Of a DNA stretch of 64,000 nucleotides, positions 36,581 through 46,010 are shown in pieces. The first letter of the stretch is position 1, and every line of letters starts with the position of its first letter. The stretch is from Segatella copri. GTDB taxonomy: Bacteria > Bacteroidota > Bacteroidia > Bacteroidales > Bacteroidaceae. The translations under genes and the position numbers were made by a program. The notes beneath the pieces were generated by a model that was given only the letters and a program-made list of their open reading frames with translations, had not been told where the DNA came from and did no database searches. The stretch covers positions 2,279,501 to 2,343,500 of the forward strand of contig NZ_JAPDUW010000001.1 in the NCBI RefSeq assembly GCF_026015295.1, given 5' to 3'.

Positions 36581-37864
36581 TTATTTATGCGTCATGATAT
36601 CGAGCACCATTTCATCGGTAGCTCGCATCGCATCGGCACCAATGCTAGTGAGGTTGTGGATGCACTTATCCACATCATCATCTACGATACCCTCGGCAGA
36701 GGTGACACACTTGCCTTCCATAGAAAGGAGGGCGGAAAGAAGAGCGGTGCTGACACCTGATGAAATCTTCAGGGCACAACTTGGTTTCGCTCCGTCACAA
36801 ATCATACCGGTGAGATTGGCTACCATATTCTTGACAGAATTGCAGATGCGGGTATAATCGCCACCCATCAGATAGGTAATGCCGCAACTGCTGCCCGTAC
36901 TGGCTACCACACAACCGCAAAGAGCTGAAAGCTTGCCTAAGCTCTGCTTGATATAGATGGCAGTCAGATGACTGAGCATCAGGGCACGAATCATTTCCTC
37001 CTCGGTATTCTCGTTCTCCAGCGCATAAACCACCACAGGATTCGTTGCACAGATACCCTGGTTGCCGCTGCCGCTGTTACTCATCACCGGAATCATGGCA
37101 CCACCCATACGGGCATCACAGGCTGAAGCGGTGCGGGAGATGATATGCGAGAAAATATTATCGCCGAAGATACCATGACTCAACGGACGGTCCATCGTCT
37201 TGCCCAAACAGTGGCCATAGTTGCCTTTGATACTCAACTCGGCAGCCTTCATATTATAGTCTCTGGTCTTGAGAATGAAAGAAATCTCATCGAGCGGAGC
37301 TGTTGTTGCAAACTCGTAAACCATCGGGAAATTGAGTTGGATGTCGTCATCAGCCTCATCGCCCACAGTACCGCCACGCTTATCTAGCACCACCTCGCCA
37401 TTACGCTCAACATACACAAAATGGGTATGTGAACCGGAGATAATTGCCGTAGCCCGGTCTTCACCGGCATGACAGATGATTTCGATATAGAGTTTATCCA
37501 CATCACCCTGCTTCAGTTTGATGTTGATATCCGCATCCTTGATATATTGTTTGCCCTGCTCCAGACTGTCGGGAGTAAGATCTTTCAACACTTCCAGCTG
37601 ATATTCAGGCTTTCCGATGAGCGCACCCAGCGATACGGCGATAGGCAAGCCGATCATACCCGTGCCAGGAATGCCGACACCCATCGCATTCTTGAGCATA
37701 TTAGGACTCAGAAGAACTTCAATACGTTCAGGGCGCTTGCCCAATGTAGTAGCAGCCTTGGCTGTACATAGTGCCACAGCCATCGGTTCGGTACAGCCGA
37801 TGGCAGGAACCACCTCTTTATTAACGAGCGCAATGATGCGCTCACGCTTACTTTTCTCTAACAT
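36581..37864 (-). CDS. L-cysteine desulfidase-like enzyme (UPF0597/CyuA family)
   Basis: A 427-residue cytosolic protein of the UPF0597 group (E. coli CyuA/YhaM and archaeal L-cysteine desulfidase), related to the Fe-S serine dehydratase alpha chain. Seen: VVPAIGCTEPMAVALC at the N-terminus, the glycine-rich GVGIPGTGMIGLPIAVSLG, and cysteines likely to hold a 4Fe-4S cluster in NQGICATNPVV, ALCGCVVASTGSSCGITYL and MICDGAKPSCALK. Expected reaction: cysteine to pyruvate, ammonia and sulfide, or serine deamination. It is a lone gene on the minus strand, with an AT-rich upstream region. Confidence 0.88.
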   Translation of the reverse strand: MLEKSKRERIIALVNKEVVPAIGCTEPMAVALCTAKAATTLGKRPERIEVLLSPNMLKNAMGVGIPGTGMIGLPIAVSLGALIGKPEYQLEVLKDLTPDSLEQGKQYIKDADINIKLKQGDVDKLYIEIICHAGEDRATAIISGSHTHFVYVERNGEVVLDKRGGTVGDEADDDIQLNFPMVYEFATTAPLDEISFILKTRDYNMKAAELSIKGNYGHCLGKTMDRPLSHGIFGDNIFSHIISRTASACDARMGGAMIPVMSNSGSGNQGICATNPVVVYALENENTEEEMIRALMLSHLTAIYIKQSLGKLSALCGCVVASTGSSCGITYLMGGDYTRICNSVKNMVANLTGMICDGAKPSCALKISSGVSTALLSALLSMEGKCVTSAEGIVDDDVDKCIHNLTSIGADAMRATDEMVLDIMTHK

Positions 37865-37920
37865 AATCTATATAACTTTTATATAAATAACGTTCTTACC
37901 ATTATTTCGGGTACAAAAAT

Positions 37921-37969
37921 ACAAAAAATAAACCGTATTTCACGATATTATCGAAAAAATACGGTTTAT
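37921..37969 (-). terminator. terminator of the susCD-tlpA operon
   Basis: 13-bp stem ATAAACCGTATTT/AAATACGGTTTAT (37928-37940, 37957-37969); on the minus strand it is followed by TTTTTTGT. Confidence 0.85.
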
Positions 37970-38006
37970 CTTTATATAAATGGAGCACTTTAGCCAAACT
38001 TTTCGT

Positions 38007-39242
38007 CTAAATATCTTTTTTCGAGAATAGTTCAGCCAACTTTGCAGCCAATTCCGTACCACGGATATTCTCAGCAATACACTTACCTGTAGTACCATCT
38101 ACCAGGAAGATGGCAGGAATGAACTTTACCTTATAAGAATCAGCTATACCGGCACGGTCAAGTCCGTTAGGCCAAGAAAGTTTCTCCTCAGCAAGCGCTT
38201 TCTTCCAAGCAGTTTCATTCTTATCGATAGAAACACTTACTATTTCCAGTCCCTTTCCTTTATACAGTTCATAAAGTTTTTTGAGGTTAGGAATTTCCTT
38301 GCGGCAAGGTCCACACCATGAAGCCCAGAAATCAACCAGATAATACTTCTTTCCCTTTACACAAGAAGCCATGCTCACCTTAGAACCATCAACTTGCTGG
38401 AGTTCGAACTGAGGCAAAGTCTCACCTGTAAGTCCCTTTGGATTAATCTGCTCGTTGAGCAACTTTCCATAGAAGCTATTCTTAGCAGTTTCTGAGAACG
38501 AATTCCATTCCTTGGAGTTTTCCTTGGTGAAATAGTTCAAGGTACAAAGCATGGCGAAAGGTCCCCACCAGGAATCCTTGTTGTCTGAATACAACTTTCC
38601 ATAAGAAGACTCCACCGTGTCAAAGAAATTCTTCTGTTCGGTAGCCATCTCTTTTCTCTCGTCACTATCTTCCAAAGCTTTCATCTTAGCTTTATCCTTT
38701 GCCTGGTAAGCCTTGCTCTGTTCTGCAATCAATTTTTTATGCTTATCGTTTATATCCTTATACATCTTATCAAGCATATCCCTCACTGAACCGATTTTTG
38801 TCTGATATTCATCGTTCATAGCACTGCCGGAAATCTTGACATTGCTGGTATTAAAACCAGTGGTTACCCCATCATTGATGGGTTTGGCATCGAGAGACAC
38901 CTGTACTTTTTCGCCACCTTTGGTCATCAGACTAAAAGTGAAAACACCGTTTCTTGGACCGACACCGATAAAACGAGCCTCTGTAACAGGGATGGTTAAA
39001 GTAAGTTTTCCACCCTTTACCACACCTTTAGCGAGAGGTTTCTCGTTACGATGAGTAGCAGCCAGGACAGCTTCCATTTCCGTACCATCAGGCACACCAT
39101 TCAAGATTGCATCAATGATACACTCGTCTGCATTCTGAGCATGAGCACTCATCACTGAGATGAGCACCAATGCCAATGAGAAAATTGTTTTTTTAAACAT
39201 CATATTTGTACAATTACTAGAAAGATTTATTTTAACGTTCAT
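38007..39242 (-). CDS. TlpA-like thioredoxin with DUF4369 domain, exported
   Basis: A 411-residue periplasmic protein with signal peptide ending near SAHAQ, an N-terminal DUF4369 beta domain (to about 140), a helical charged middle (about 145-235), and a C-terminal TlpA/AhpC-like thioredoxin domain with DFWASWCGPCRKEIPNL and VKFIPAIFLVD. The long start at 39242 overlaps the susD stop as TAATG, which would couple translation; the internal ATG at 39203 (MMFKKTIFSLAL) gives a cleaner signal peptide and is equally likely. It is last gene of the susC-susD operon, before a terminator. Such TlpA proteins probably reduce disulfides of imported or periplasmic proteins. Confidence 0.9.
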   Translation of the reverse strand: MNVKINLSSNCTNMMFKKTIFSLALVLISVMSAHAQNADECIIDAILNGVPDGTEMEAVLAATHRNEKPLAKGVVKGGKLTLTIPVTEARFIGVGPRNGVFTFSLMTKGGEKVQVSLDAKPINDGVTTGFNTSNVKISGSAMNDEYQTKIGSVRDMLDKMYKDINDKHKKLIAEQSKAYQAKDKAKMKALEDSDERKEMATEQKNFFDTVESSYGKLYSDNKDSWWGPFAMLCTLNYFTKENSKEWNSFSETAKNSFYGKLLNEQINPKGLTGETLPQFELQQVDGSKVSMASCVKGKKYYLVDFWASWCGPCRKEIPNLKKLYELYKGKGLEIVSVSIDKNETAWKKALAEEKLSWPNGLDRAGIADSYKVKFIPAIFLVDGTTGKCIAENIRGTELAAKLAELFSKKDI

Positions 39243-40663
39243 TACTTCTCCACATTCTGTACGAAACTTCCGTTGCCAGGATTATCAATGGCTCCCTTAG
39301 GGAATGGGAAGGTCCAGAGATGAGAGGATGGAGCAAGACTTATCTGCTTGCCATCTATCTCTTTTGTCAGCGTGCGGGCATAGGTACCTTCAGCATTTAA
39401 GCGACGAGCATCGCCAAACGGCACGATAGAGAAGATAAGTTGATTATCCTTAGCTTGACGTATATACCGGATAGCTTCTGCCACAGAGGACGCCGATAGT
39501 GGCTGATATTTCTCTGGAAGGATATATGTCTTACGCACCTCATTGAGCACATCCATAGCATCTGTCAACTGATTCTTACGAGCCAAGCATTCAGCCTTGA
39601 TAAGATACTGCTCCACGGTTCTCATACCAGCAAGATTGATATAGCCATTGGTCAACCCCTGATAATAAGTTTCTGCACCCATCGTTCTTTGTTTCCAATT
39701 GCTCAAGAAATAAGCATCTCCCTCTTCGAATCCGGCAGCACGATTTACCGGTATCTTGAATATCGCAGATGCAGAGTTGGAACTATTATCGGCATAATTG
39801 AAATTATAACAGTCCTGGCTATCAAATCCCAATGGCGTTTTCAAAGAAGGATAAACACCCTCTTGGCCTATCACACCCTTATTATCATTATAGAATCCAA
39901 CCCAATCAACCAACTTATCATTAATGGCAAGAGCCTTATCAGCAAACTCCAACGCCTTTTCATAGTTCATCATCTGAAGATAGGTACGTGCCAACATAGC
40001 ATAGGCAGCTCCCTTGCCCGGATGGAGGAGCGTGGTACCCATATCTGGAAGATCAGCTACCGACGTGTTCAAATCATTCAAAATGAATTCATAGATTTCC
40101 TGAATGGTGGCCTGATGATAAGGAGCATCCTGAAGACTGCTTGTAATCAGAGGCACACTCAACTTACTGGCAGCATTTGAAGGCTCGTAGGTATCAGCAT
40201 AATAATTAGCGAGATTGAAATAGTTCATCGCACGCAACACTCTGGCATATGCCATCACCTCAGCCTTTTCTTTCTCAGTACCTTCTGTTGTATTAGGCAC
40301 ATCTTCCAATATCAGATTGCAGGTATTGATAGTGCCATAAGCCACATAATAAGTACTCTCATCTGCAGAGTTCCAATAGGCACGATCGGTTTCCTCCTCC
40401 CAATTGTAGTTAGCCTTATACATCGGATAATAACTGGCATACGAATTGGTGAGATATTCATCATTAAGCAAATAGCACGTTTGCAAAACCGGCATGCGAT
40501 GAGTACCATACTCGTAACGGAGAAAAGCCTCATAGTCGGCGAGCGACTTAGGGATGCGTTTGCCCTTTGGTTCTATATTGAGATAGTTATCGCAAGAGGC
40601 AAGTCCCATAACCATGCCCAGCAACAACACCATATATACTAATTTCTGTTTCATTTTCTTCAT
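39242..40663 (-). CDS. SusD/RagB-like nutrient-binding lipoprotein
   Basis: A 473-residue outer-membrane lipoprotein, signal peptide with lipobox GLASC (cysteine near residue 24), then DNYLNIEPKGKRIPKSLADYEAFL, typical of SusD N-termini. The helical TPR-like body includes AKVMAYARVLRAMNYFNLANYYAD-type segments and a C-terminal SusD_RagB stretch (YLIKAECLARKNQLTDAMDVL). It caps the SusC barrel and captures substrate. It follows susC by 3 nt. Substrate unknown: no glycoside hydrolase is nearby, and the upstream exported aminopeptidase hints at peptides. Confidence 0.93.
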   Translation of the reverse strand: MKKMKQKLVYMVLLLGMVMGLASCDNYLNIEPKGKRIPKSLADYEAFLRYEYGTHRMPVLQTCYLLNDEYLTNSYASYYPMYKANYNWEEETDRAYWNSADESTYYVAYGTINTCNLILEDVPNTTEGTEKEKAEVMAYARVLRAMNYFNLANYYADTYEPSNAASKLSVPLITSSLQDAPYHQATIQEIYEFILNDLNTSVADLPDMGTTLLHPGKGAAYAMLARTYLQMMNYEKALEFADKALAINDKLVDWVGFYNDNKGVIGQEGVYPSLKTPLGFDSQDCYNFNYADNSSNSASAIFKIPVNRAAGFEEGDAYFLSNWKQRTMGAETYYQGLTNGYINLAGMRTVEQYLIKAECLARKNQLTDAMDVLNEVRKTYILPEKYQPLSASSVAEAIRYIRQAKDNQLIFSIVPFGDARRLNAEGTYARTLTKEIDGKQISLAPSSHLWTFPFPKGAIDNPGNGSFVQNVEK

Positions 40664-40666
40664 TAT

Positions 40667-43600
40667 TTAAAAGTTGAGATAAATGCCTAACACATAGTTG
40701 GTGGCATTATAACCACCCAGCTGGTACTTAGCCTGTTTGGTCTTTGCCCAGAAGAACGGATTCTCCACATTAGCCTGAACACGGGCACTCTGCATATAGA
40801 GCGAACGGCACAGCGACTTTGGCAAATGATAAGCCAGAGAAATGTTGTTCAGACGAATATAACTGGCATCAAGGATATTGATATCAGAATAAAAATAAGT
40901 ACTATACAAAGAAGATGCTGACAAACCACTTTCGGCAAAAACAGCCTTTGGCACATTGGTATAAGCCTCATCACCTGGTTTCTGCCAACGATTAGCAAGT
41001 CCGGCACTAGCTCCCGCAATATTGGAGATATATCCTACGCTGGAATAACTGCAAGTGAGGAAAGCAGGATTGGCATTGCGCATCTTATGCCCACCCGCAA
41101 AAAGGAACTGCATACTGAAATCGAAATCCTTGTAGCTGATACTGGTTCCGAAAGATCCACTATACTTAGGAGTGGTAGTACCCATGTAAGAGATGGCATC
41201 CAATGTCGTTGGCTGATTAGTTACCTTCTCACCATTCTCGTTATACACCTGTGGCAATCCTTCTTCACTCAATCCAGCCCACTTATAGCCATAGATTGCA
41301 TTATATTCGTTGCCGATAATAGGATAAGCCGAAGGGTAATCCAACTGAAGAATATAAACCGGCGCCTTTACATTTACATAAGTCACCTCATTCTTATTAT
41401 AAGCATAAGTCATATTGGCTCTCCATGAGAAATCCCTGGTACGCAGAACCTCACCACTCAGGGAAATTTCTACACCACGATTGTACATCTCGCCATTGTT
41501 GATGGTATAGGTGCTGTAGCCCCAACCTTCAGTAGGTACACCCATGGAAGAAGCCAGGAGGTCGGTACCCTTCTTGTCGTAATACTCTACAGTACCATTG
41601 AGTCGGTTCTTAAAGAGCGAGAAATCTATACCTATATTAAAGGTATTGGTTTTCTCCCAGCTCAGCATCGGATTGGCACGCGACTGCACATATCCCTGTG
41701 TACCTCCCACATGCCCGTTATTATTATAGCTTGCCACCATATAAGGGGCAGAATTCTTAGATACGTTACCGGCAATACCATCAGAAACACGGAGTTTCAA
41801 ATAATTGACCCAATCTGCGTGGAAGAACTTCTCCTTACTGATAATCCAACTGGCACCTACCGACCAGATAGGCTTGTTCTGGAACTTCGAACTGGTTCCC
41901 CAGAGATTAGAGCGGTCCCATCGTAAACTACCAGTCAAGCTATAACGGTCATCGTAAGTATAAGCAGCATTACCATATACCGAAACATAACGGTTTACAT
42001 TTTCATAAGAAGCAGACAAATCAGTCGCGGTCATAGATTTATATCCCAGCACACCCGCTATACCTTTCAACAAACCAGCATTATTCACCATACTGGATGT
42101 TAACATCTGAGAATCATAGTTAAACAGTTTGTCTCGATGCAATTCCTGCTTGTTCTGGATGGTTTCCGTGCCCAGAATTGCAGTTACGCTGTGAACATCC
42201 TTGAAAGTCTGATCAAAACTCAACTGCTGACGGAAGTTATAAGCAGAGGTATATTGGTCTGAACGAACCAAGATATCCCCATAAGGAATCACATAATTGA
42301 CAGAGCCATCACCATTATTGGTTGCATACCCGTTTACCACACCCCGAACCTGCGCAGAAGCTTTATCAGCCCAGTTTTCACCACGATATGAAGCTCGTTC
42401 GTACTGGAAGGAAGCAGCATACTTCAAACAGGGCAGAATCTGTACATTCAGACGGGCAAAAGTTCGTAAAGCCAACTCCTTATTGGTGGTAATCTGACGA
42501 TCCAGCTCTGCCAAAGGAGTGATATCCATATTATAAAGACCATACTTCTGATAGATAGCCAAAGTACTTGCATCATATCTCTCACTCATCGGCTTGGTAT
42601 AACAAGAGCCATCAGCATTCACTAAATTATCGTATGGCAAAACAGAATATCCAGGAGAAAGGACATTGTAGTTCTGTGTCTGATCCTCACCCACCTTTAG
42701 GTAAGCACCTAAATCCAAAGAAAGCCATTTCGTGAAATAAGAAGTATTGGCAAGGTTGATGCCTAAACTCTGATTATTGGAATACTTATCTTCGAGGGTA
42801 TTATACTTATAAGTGACCGAAGCCTTGAAGAGATTATTCACCGAGTTGTTTACAATATTCATATTATACTGCTGATACAACGGATCGCGCTTAGCATACT
42901 TCTTCATCTGGTCATAGTAGTTATAACCTTTTCCAGCCAAATCAGTCAGTTTAGCATTCATTTCTGACTCAGAGATATTGCCTGCATAATAATTCAAGAT
43001 ATTGCAGATACCCGCGCTCGTATAGATTTTCTGATCCAACATATTCTGAGCGTATACCTTAGCTCCATTGCCTGCAAGATTCGGATTCTGCGCAGCCCAC
43101 TCCTTCTCCAAGTCAATAACAAGAGAAGAATTGGCGAGATAATCTGTATAATAAGAATAAGGATGCCAGGTAAGAGAAGCATTGAAAGAGACATTGGTCT
43201 TACCCTTAGCTGCCGATTTCTTGGTAGTGATGACAATGACACCATTGGCAGCACGAGCACCATAGATGGAAGCAGCTGCAGCATCTTTAAGAACAGTAAT
43301 ACTCTCAATATCATCCATATTCAAATCAGGGATTTCCTCGGTAATATCACCAGTTCCATTGCCGGTCAACTTAGTTTTCTCTACTGGAAAGCCATCAATG
43401 ACATAGAGAGGAGAAGCAGAGGCATTCATCGTGGTTACGCCACGAATCATGCCGTCATTATATCCGGCAACCTCGCCAGCCAGCACAGTAGAGAGATTAC
43501 CCAACCTCTTGTCTTTCAGTTCATCAGCTGTTACCTTGGTAAAAGCACCGGTTGCACGCTCCTTAGAGATAGTCTGATAACCCGTTACAACCACTTCACC

Positions 43601-44191
43601 AAGTATGGTCTTATTTTCAGACATCACAATCTTCACATGATCCCTACCAGCCACCTTTACCTTCTGGTCATTCATACCGACATACGAAACCGTAACCTCA
43701 TGACATTCTTTAGGAATATAAAACTCAAAAATACCATCCGTATTAGTCACGGTTCCATAAGGACTGCCAAGCACTACAACAGAAGCGCCAATCATAGGTT
43801 CTCCATCCTCATCGGTAATTGTTCCTGAGAGGGGGCGGATGGCAGCTCCATTATCTGTAGCTTCAGCTGCAGTTTTATGTTGCAAAACCTTCTTGACGGT
43901 AATAAACTTACCACTTACTGAGTAAGTGAAAGGTTTACCCTGTAAAATCTGCTTTACGGCAGTTGAGGCAGAAGCATTCTTCAGATGAACCGTTGTGGTA
44001 TAGGGCTTTACGTCCTCTATCACAAAACTCACCTTATAATCCGACTTCTGCTGTACTTTTCTCAATGCAGAAGCCAAAGACTCATTAACGAGCGACATCG
44101 TGATGCCTCTCTTTGCATTCTGTGCTCCTACAGGTAATGCCATCCATAAAGTCAGGACAGCAAACATGAATACACATCTTACTTCTTTCAT
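40667..44191 (-). CDS. SusC-like TonB-dependent outer-membrane transporter with STN domain
   Basis: A TonB-dependent barrel importer of 1174 residues from the ATG at 44191. After the signal peptide comes an STN domain (GITMSLVNESLASALRKVQQ), which talks to the FecR anti-sigma; then a CarboxypepD_reg domain (SGTITDEDGEPMIGASVVVL), a plug (AGYNDGMIRGVTTMNASASP, LYVIDGFPVEKTKL) and the beta-barrel to the C-terminal aromatic-ending strand (YNATNYVLGIYLNF). The start at 44191 was chosen over an in-frame ATG at 44263 because the latter lies upstream of the ECF-type promoter at 44224-44255. STN plus FecR plus ECF sigma is the known surface signalling arrangement: substrate at SusC releases the sigma factor. 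Confidence 0.94.
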   Translation of the reverse strand: MKEVRCVFMFAVLTLWMALPVGAQNAKRGITMSLVNESLASALRKVQQKSDYKVSFVIEDVKPYTTTVHLKNASASTAVKQILQGKPFTYSVSGKFITVKKVLQHKTAAEATDNGAAIRPLSGTITDEDGEPMIGASVVVLGSPYGTVTNTDGIFEFYIPKECHEVTVSYVGMNDQKVKVAGRDHVKIVMSENKTILGEVVVTGYQTISKERATGAFTKVTADELKDKRLGNLSTVLAGEVAGYNDGMIRGVTTMNASASPLYVIDGFPVEKTKLTGNGTGDITEEIPDLNMDDIESITVLKDAAAASIYGARAANGVIVITTKKSAAKGKTNVSFNASLTWHPYSYYTDYLANSSLVIDLEKEWAAQNPNLAGNGAKVYAQNMLDQKIYTSAGICNILNYYAGNISESEMNAKLTDLAGKGYNYYDQMKKYAKRDPLYQQYNMNIVNNSVNNLFKASVTYKYNTLEDKYSNNQSLGINLANTSYFTKWLSLDLGAYLKVGEDQTQNYNVLSPGYSVLPYDNLVNADGSCYTKPMSERYDASTLAIYQKYGLYNMDITPLAELDRQITTNKELALRTFARLNVQILPCLKYAASFQYERASYRGENWADKASAQVRGVVNGYATNNGDGSVNYVIPYGDILVRSDQYTSAYNFRQQLSFDQTFKDVHSVTAILGTETIQNKQELHRDKLFNYDSQMLTSSMVNNAGLLKGIAGVLGYKSMTATDLSASYENVNRYVSVYGNAAYTYDDRYSLTGSLRWDRSNLWGTSSKFQNKPIWSVGASWIISKEKFFHADWVNYLKLRVSDGIAGNVSKNSAPYMVASYNNNGHVGGTQGYVQSRANPMLSWEKTNTFNIGIDFSLFKNRLNGTVEYYDKKGTDLLASSMGVPTEGWGYSTYTINNGEMYNRGVEISLSGEVLRTRDFSWRANMTYAYNKNEVTYVNVKAPVYILQLDYPSAYPIIGNEYNAIYGYKWAGLSEEGLPQVYNENGEKVTNQPTTLDAISYMGTTTPKYSGSFGTSISYKDFDFSMQFLFAGGHKMRNANPAFLTCSYSSVGYISNIAGASAGLANRWQKPGDEAYTNVPKAVFAESGLSASSLYSTYFYSDINILDASYIRLNNISLAYHLPKSLCRSLYMQSARVQANVENPFFWAKTKQAKYQLGGYNATNYVLGIYLNF

Positions 44192-44223
44192 ATTTCTCTC
44201 TTTTTCGTTAATACTATAATAAA

Positions 44224-44255
44224 AATACGTTTCTGACAGCGAATCGGTAACATCT
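44224..44255 (-). promoter_or_regulatory. ECF sigma promoter of susC
   Basis: Minus strand AGATGTTACC (44255-44246), 13 nt, AAACGTATT (44232-44224), 33 nt before the susC ATG. The same boxes with the same spacing precede fecR; spacing and the CGTA-type -10 fit ECF sigma promoters. Confidence 0.8.
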
Positions 44256-44291
44256 ACTTTCAAAAAATAATGAAAAAAGTTTGTTTTCTTA

Positions 44292-44350
44292 CAAATAAAA
44301 CTAAAACATCGGCATTTTCAGGAATTATAATTTCCCAGAAATGCCGATGT
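44292..44350 (-). terminator. terminator between fecR and susC
   Basis: 12-bp stem ACATCGGCATTT/AAATGCCGATGT (44306-44317, 44339-44350); minus-strand tail TTTTAGTTTTATTT. It separates the sigma-fecR unit from susCD. Confidence 0.82.
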
Positions 44351-44379
44351 GACGATTCATCAAGATTTACTTAAATACC

Positions 44380-45348
44380 TTATTCTATATATATAGTATT
44401 TTCCTTAAAACTAACCTTTGCAACTCCCAGATTATTCAAGAGTCCTATAGCATCCTCTATACTGCCACTCTTATCTGCGGAGAAATCGAGATGCTTGGTT
44501 TTGACTGCAGGATTTCTAAATACCACCTTACTCTGATAATATGCTGCAAGATTATCCAAGATGTATTCCAAAGTCTGGTCGTGATAATAGAGCACACCAT
44601 CTGCCCATGCGGTAGTTTCATCCGTATTTACATTAATTATCTGCCCAGAAACAGTCTCCTTTGCACTTAAGGAATATTGCTGTCCCGGATTCAATGTCAC
44701 AGGTTTATGCTGACTGTTCTTTGCCAGGACTTCCACCTTTCCCTCAACCAAAGTCACTTTACAGTCACTACCCTGATAAGCCTTGATATTAAAAGAAGTA
44801 CCCAAGTCCTTGGTCAAGACACCACCTGCATCCACCACAAAAGGACGCTTACTGTCGTGCCTTACCTTGAAGAATGCCTCTCCTTCAAGATGCACCATAC
44901 GCTCTGCTCCCTTAAAGCAGTGGGGATAAGTAATCTTACTATTACTATTGAGCTTTACTTCAGTGCCATCAGCCAGTGTCAGAGTAATCATCTCACCATC
45001 TGCAGTCTGAAGCATTGTCATATCTTGTTCAGAAGATACATTTTGCGTTATCCGATTTCCGGTAGCTCCATCAATAGTCTGCCTGGAGTTCACCCACTGC
45101 CATACAAAAACTATCGCCAACATAGCAGCAGCGCCCATCAGAGCACTCATCAGCATTCTCATCATCGGATATTGATGTTTCACAGGCTCTTCGGCATCCG
45201 AATTTTCTTTGCCTACTATCTTCTCCAACTCCTTGTCAAGGTTTGGCAGAGGATATGTTTTGCGTATCATAGCCTGTTCTATGGCAACCAAGTCTTGGAT
45301 GTCATTCTGTAAACTCTCATCATTAAAAATATCTGTTTGCTTCATCAT
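44380..45348 (-). CDS. FecR-family anti-sigma factor
   Basis: A 322-residue inner-membrane protein: cytoplasmic N-terminus (1-72) that should bind the sigma factor, one membrane helix (about 73-92, MLMSALMGAAAMLAIVFVWQ), and a periplasmic FecR domain (LADGTEVKLNSNSKITYPHC, HLEGEAFFKVRHDSKRPFVV, TLVEGKVEVLAKNSQHKPVT) with the C-terminal DUF4974 domain that contacts the STN domain of the receptor. It is located between the sigma gene and susC. It has its own ECF-type promoter 24 nt before the ATG, so expression rises when the sigma factor is free, a feedback loop. Confidence 0.94.
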   Translation of the reverse strand: MMKQTDIFNDESLQNDIQDLVAIEQAMIRKTYPLPNLDKELEKIVGKENSDAEEPVKHQYPMMRMLMSALMGAAAMLAIVFVWQWVNSRQTIDGATGNRITQNVSSEQDMTMLQTADGEMITLTLADGTEVKLNSNSKITYPHCFKGAERMVHLEGEAFFKVRHDSKRPFVVDAGGVLTKDLGTSFNIKAYQGSDCKVTLVEGKVEVLAKNSQHKPVTLNPGQQYSLSAKETVSGQIINVNTDETTAWADGVLYYHDQTLEYILDNLAAYYQSKVVFRNPAVKTKHLDFSADKSGSIEDAIGLLNNLGVAKVSFKENTIYIE

Positions 45349-45371
45349 ATTTCTATTTCTTTACTAAAAAT

Positions 45372-45403
45372 AATACGTTTTACCTACCAAAATGGTAACA
45401 TCT
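45372..45403 (-). promoter_or_regulatory. ECF sigma promoter of fecR
   Basis: Minus strand AGATGTTACC (45403-45394), 13 nt, AAACGTATT (45380-45372). Identical boxes and spacing to the susC promoter at 44224-44255. Confidence 0.8.
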
Positions 45404-45428
45404 CCAATTGAGATTCTTTTGATTATTT

Positions 45429-45923
45429 TCAAGTTTTTATTTGATGATAATGTTCTCTTAACAGTTTCAAGGCCTTTATGATATGGCGCTTGACCGTTTC
45501 CTGACAGACATTCATCTCATCTGCCACTTCCCGATATTTCTTATGGTTAAGATAACATTCTTCCAAAACATGACGAGTAGTATCCGGTAACAAATCCAAC
45601 ATTTCTTCTACTTGCCGCTGACGTTCTTTCTGGATATCATTATCTTCATAGCATTGATCTACAGCATGAAGATAGTAATCGGCATATTGTGCATGAACAG
45701 CTGTATGCCGAAGATAGTCTAAACACTTATTTTTCACGGTTTTAAGCAAGAAGGCTGGCAAGGTTTGCATGTCATAGGAGTCGAAATTCTCCCATACGTG
45801 AGCAAAAACGCCACTCACGATATCTCGGCTTGCCTCCTCATCTTTCAGGAGTTGCAGCGCATAATAATATAATCGACCATAATATGATTTGAAAAAATGC
45901 CCAAAAACTTCCCGCTTATTCAT
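45429..45923 (-). CDS. ECF RNA polymerase sigma factor (Bacteroidetes FecI-like)
   Basis: A 164-residue sigma factor with region 2 (YYYALQLLKDEEASRDIVSG, VFAHVWENF, KTVKNKCLDYLRH) and region 4 helix-turn-helix (YLNHKKYREVADEMNVCQET, VKRHIIKALKLLREHY). It is paired with FecR and SusC/SusD downstream. The likely target promoters are the two identical boxes before fecR and susC. No such box precedes its own gene; instead a double palindrome lies 38-69 nt upstream of the start, so its own synthesis may be set by another regulator or by read-through from the peptidase gene. Confidence 0.95.
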   Translation of the reverse strand: MNKREVFGHFFKSYYGRLYYYALQLLKDEEASRDIVSGVFAHVWENFDSYDMQTLPAFLLKTVKNKCLDYLRHTAVHAQYADYYLHAVDQCYEDNDIQKERQRQVEEMLDLLPDTTRHVLEECYLNHKKYREVADEMNVCQETVKRHIIKALKLLREHYHQIKT

Positions 45924-45960
45924 CTATACCTAATTCTATGTTGATTACTAGAAACAATAT

Positions 45961-45992
45961 GCCATATATGGCGCATGATACACCATATATGG
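45961..45992. promoter_or_regulatory. two ATAT-centred palindromes 21 bp apart upstream of ECF sigma gene
   Basis: GCCATATATGGC (45961-45972) and CCATATATGG (45983-45992), centres exactly 21 bp apart, two helix turns. They read as a tandem operator. They can also pair with each other as an 11-bp hairpin with an 11-nt loop and could terminate the peptidase transcript. Confidence 0.6.
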
Positions 45993-46010
45993 CTTTGAAT
46001 ATTCTTATTA

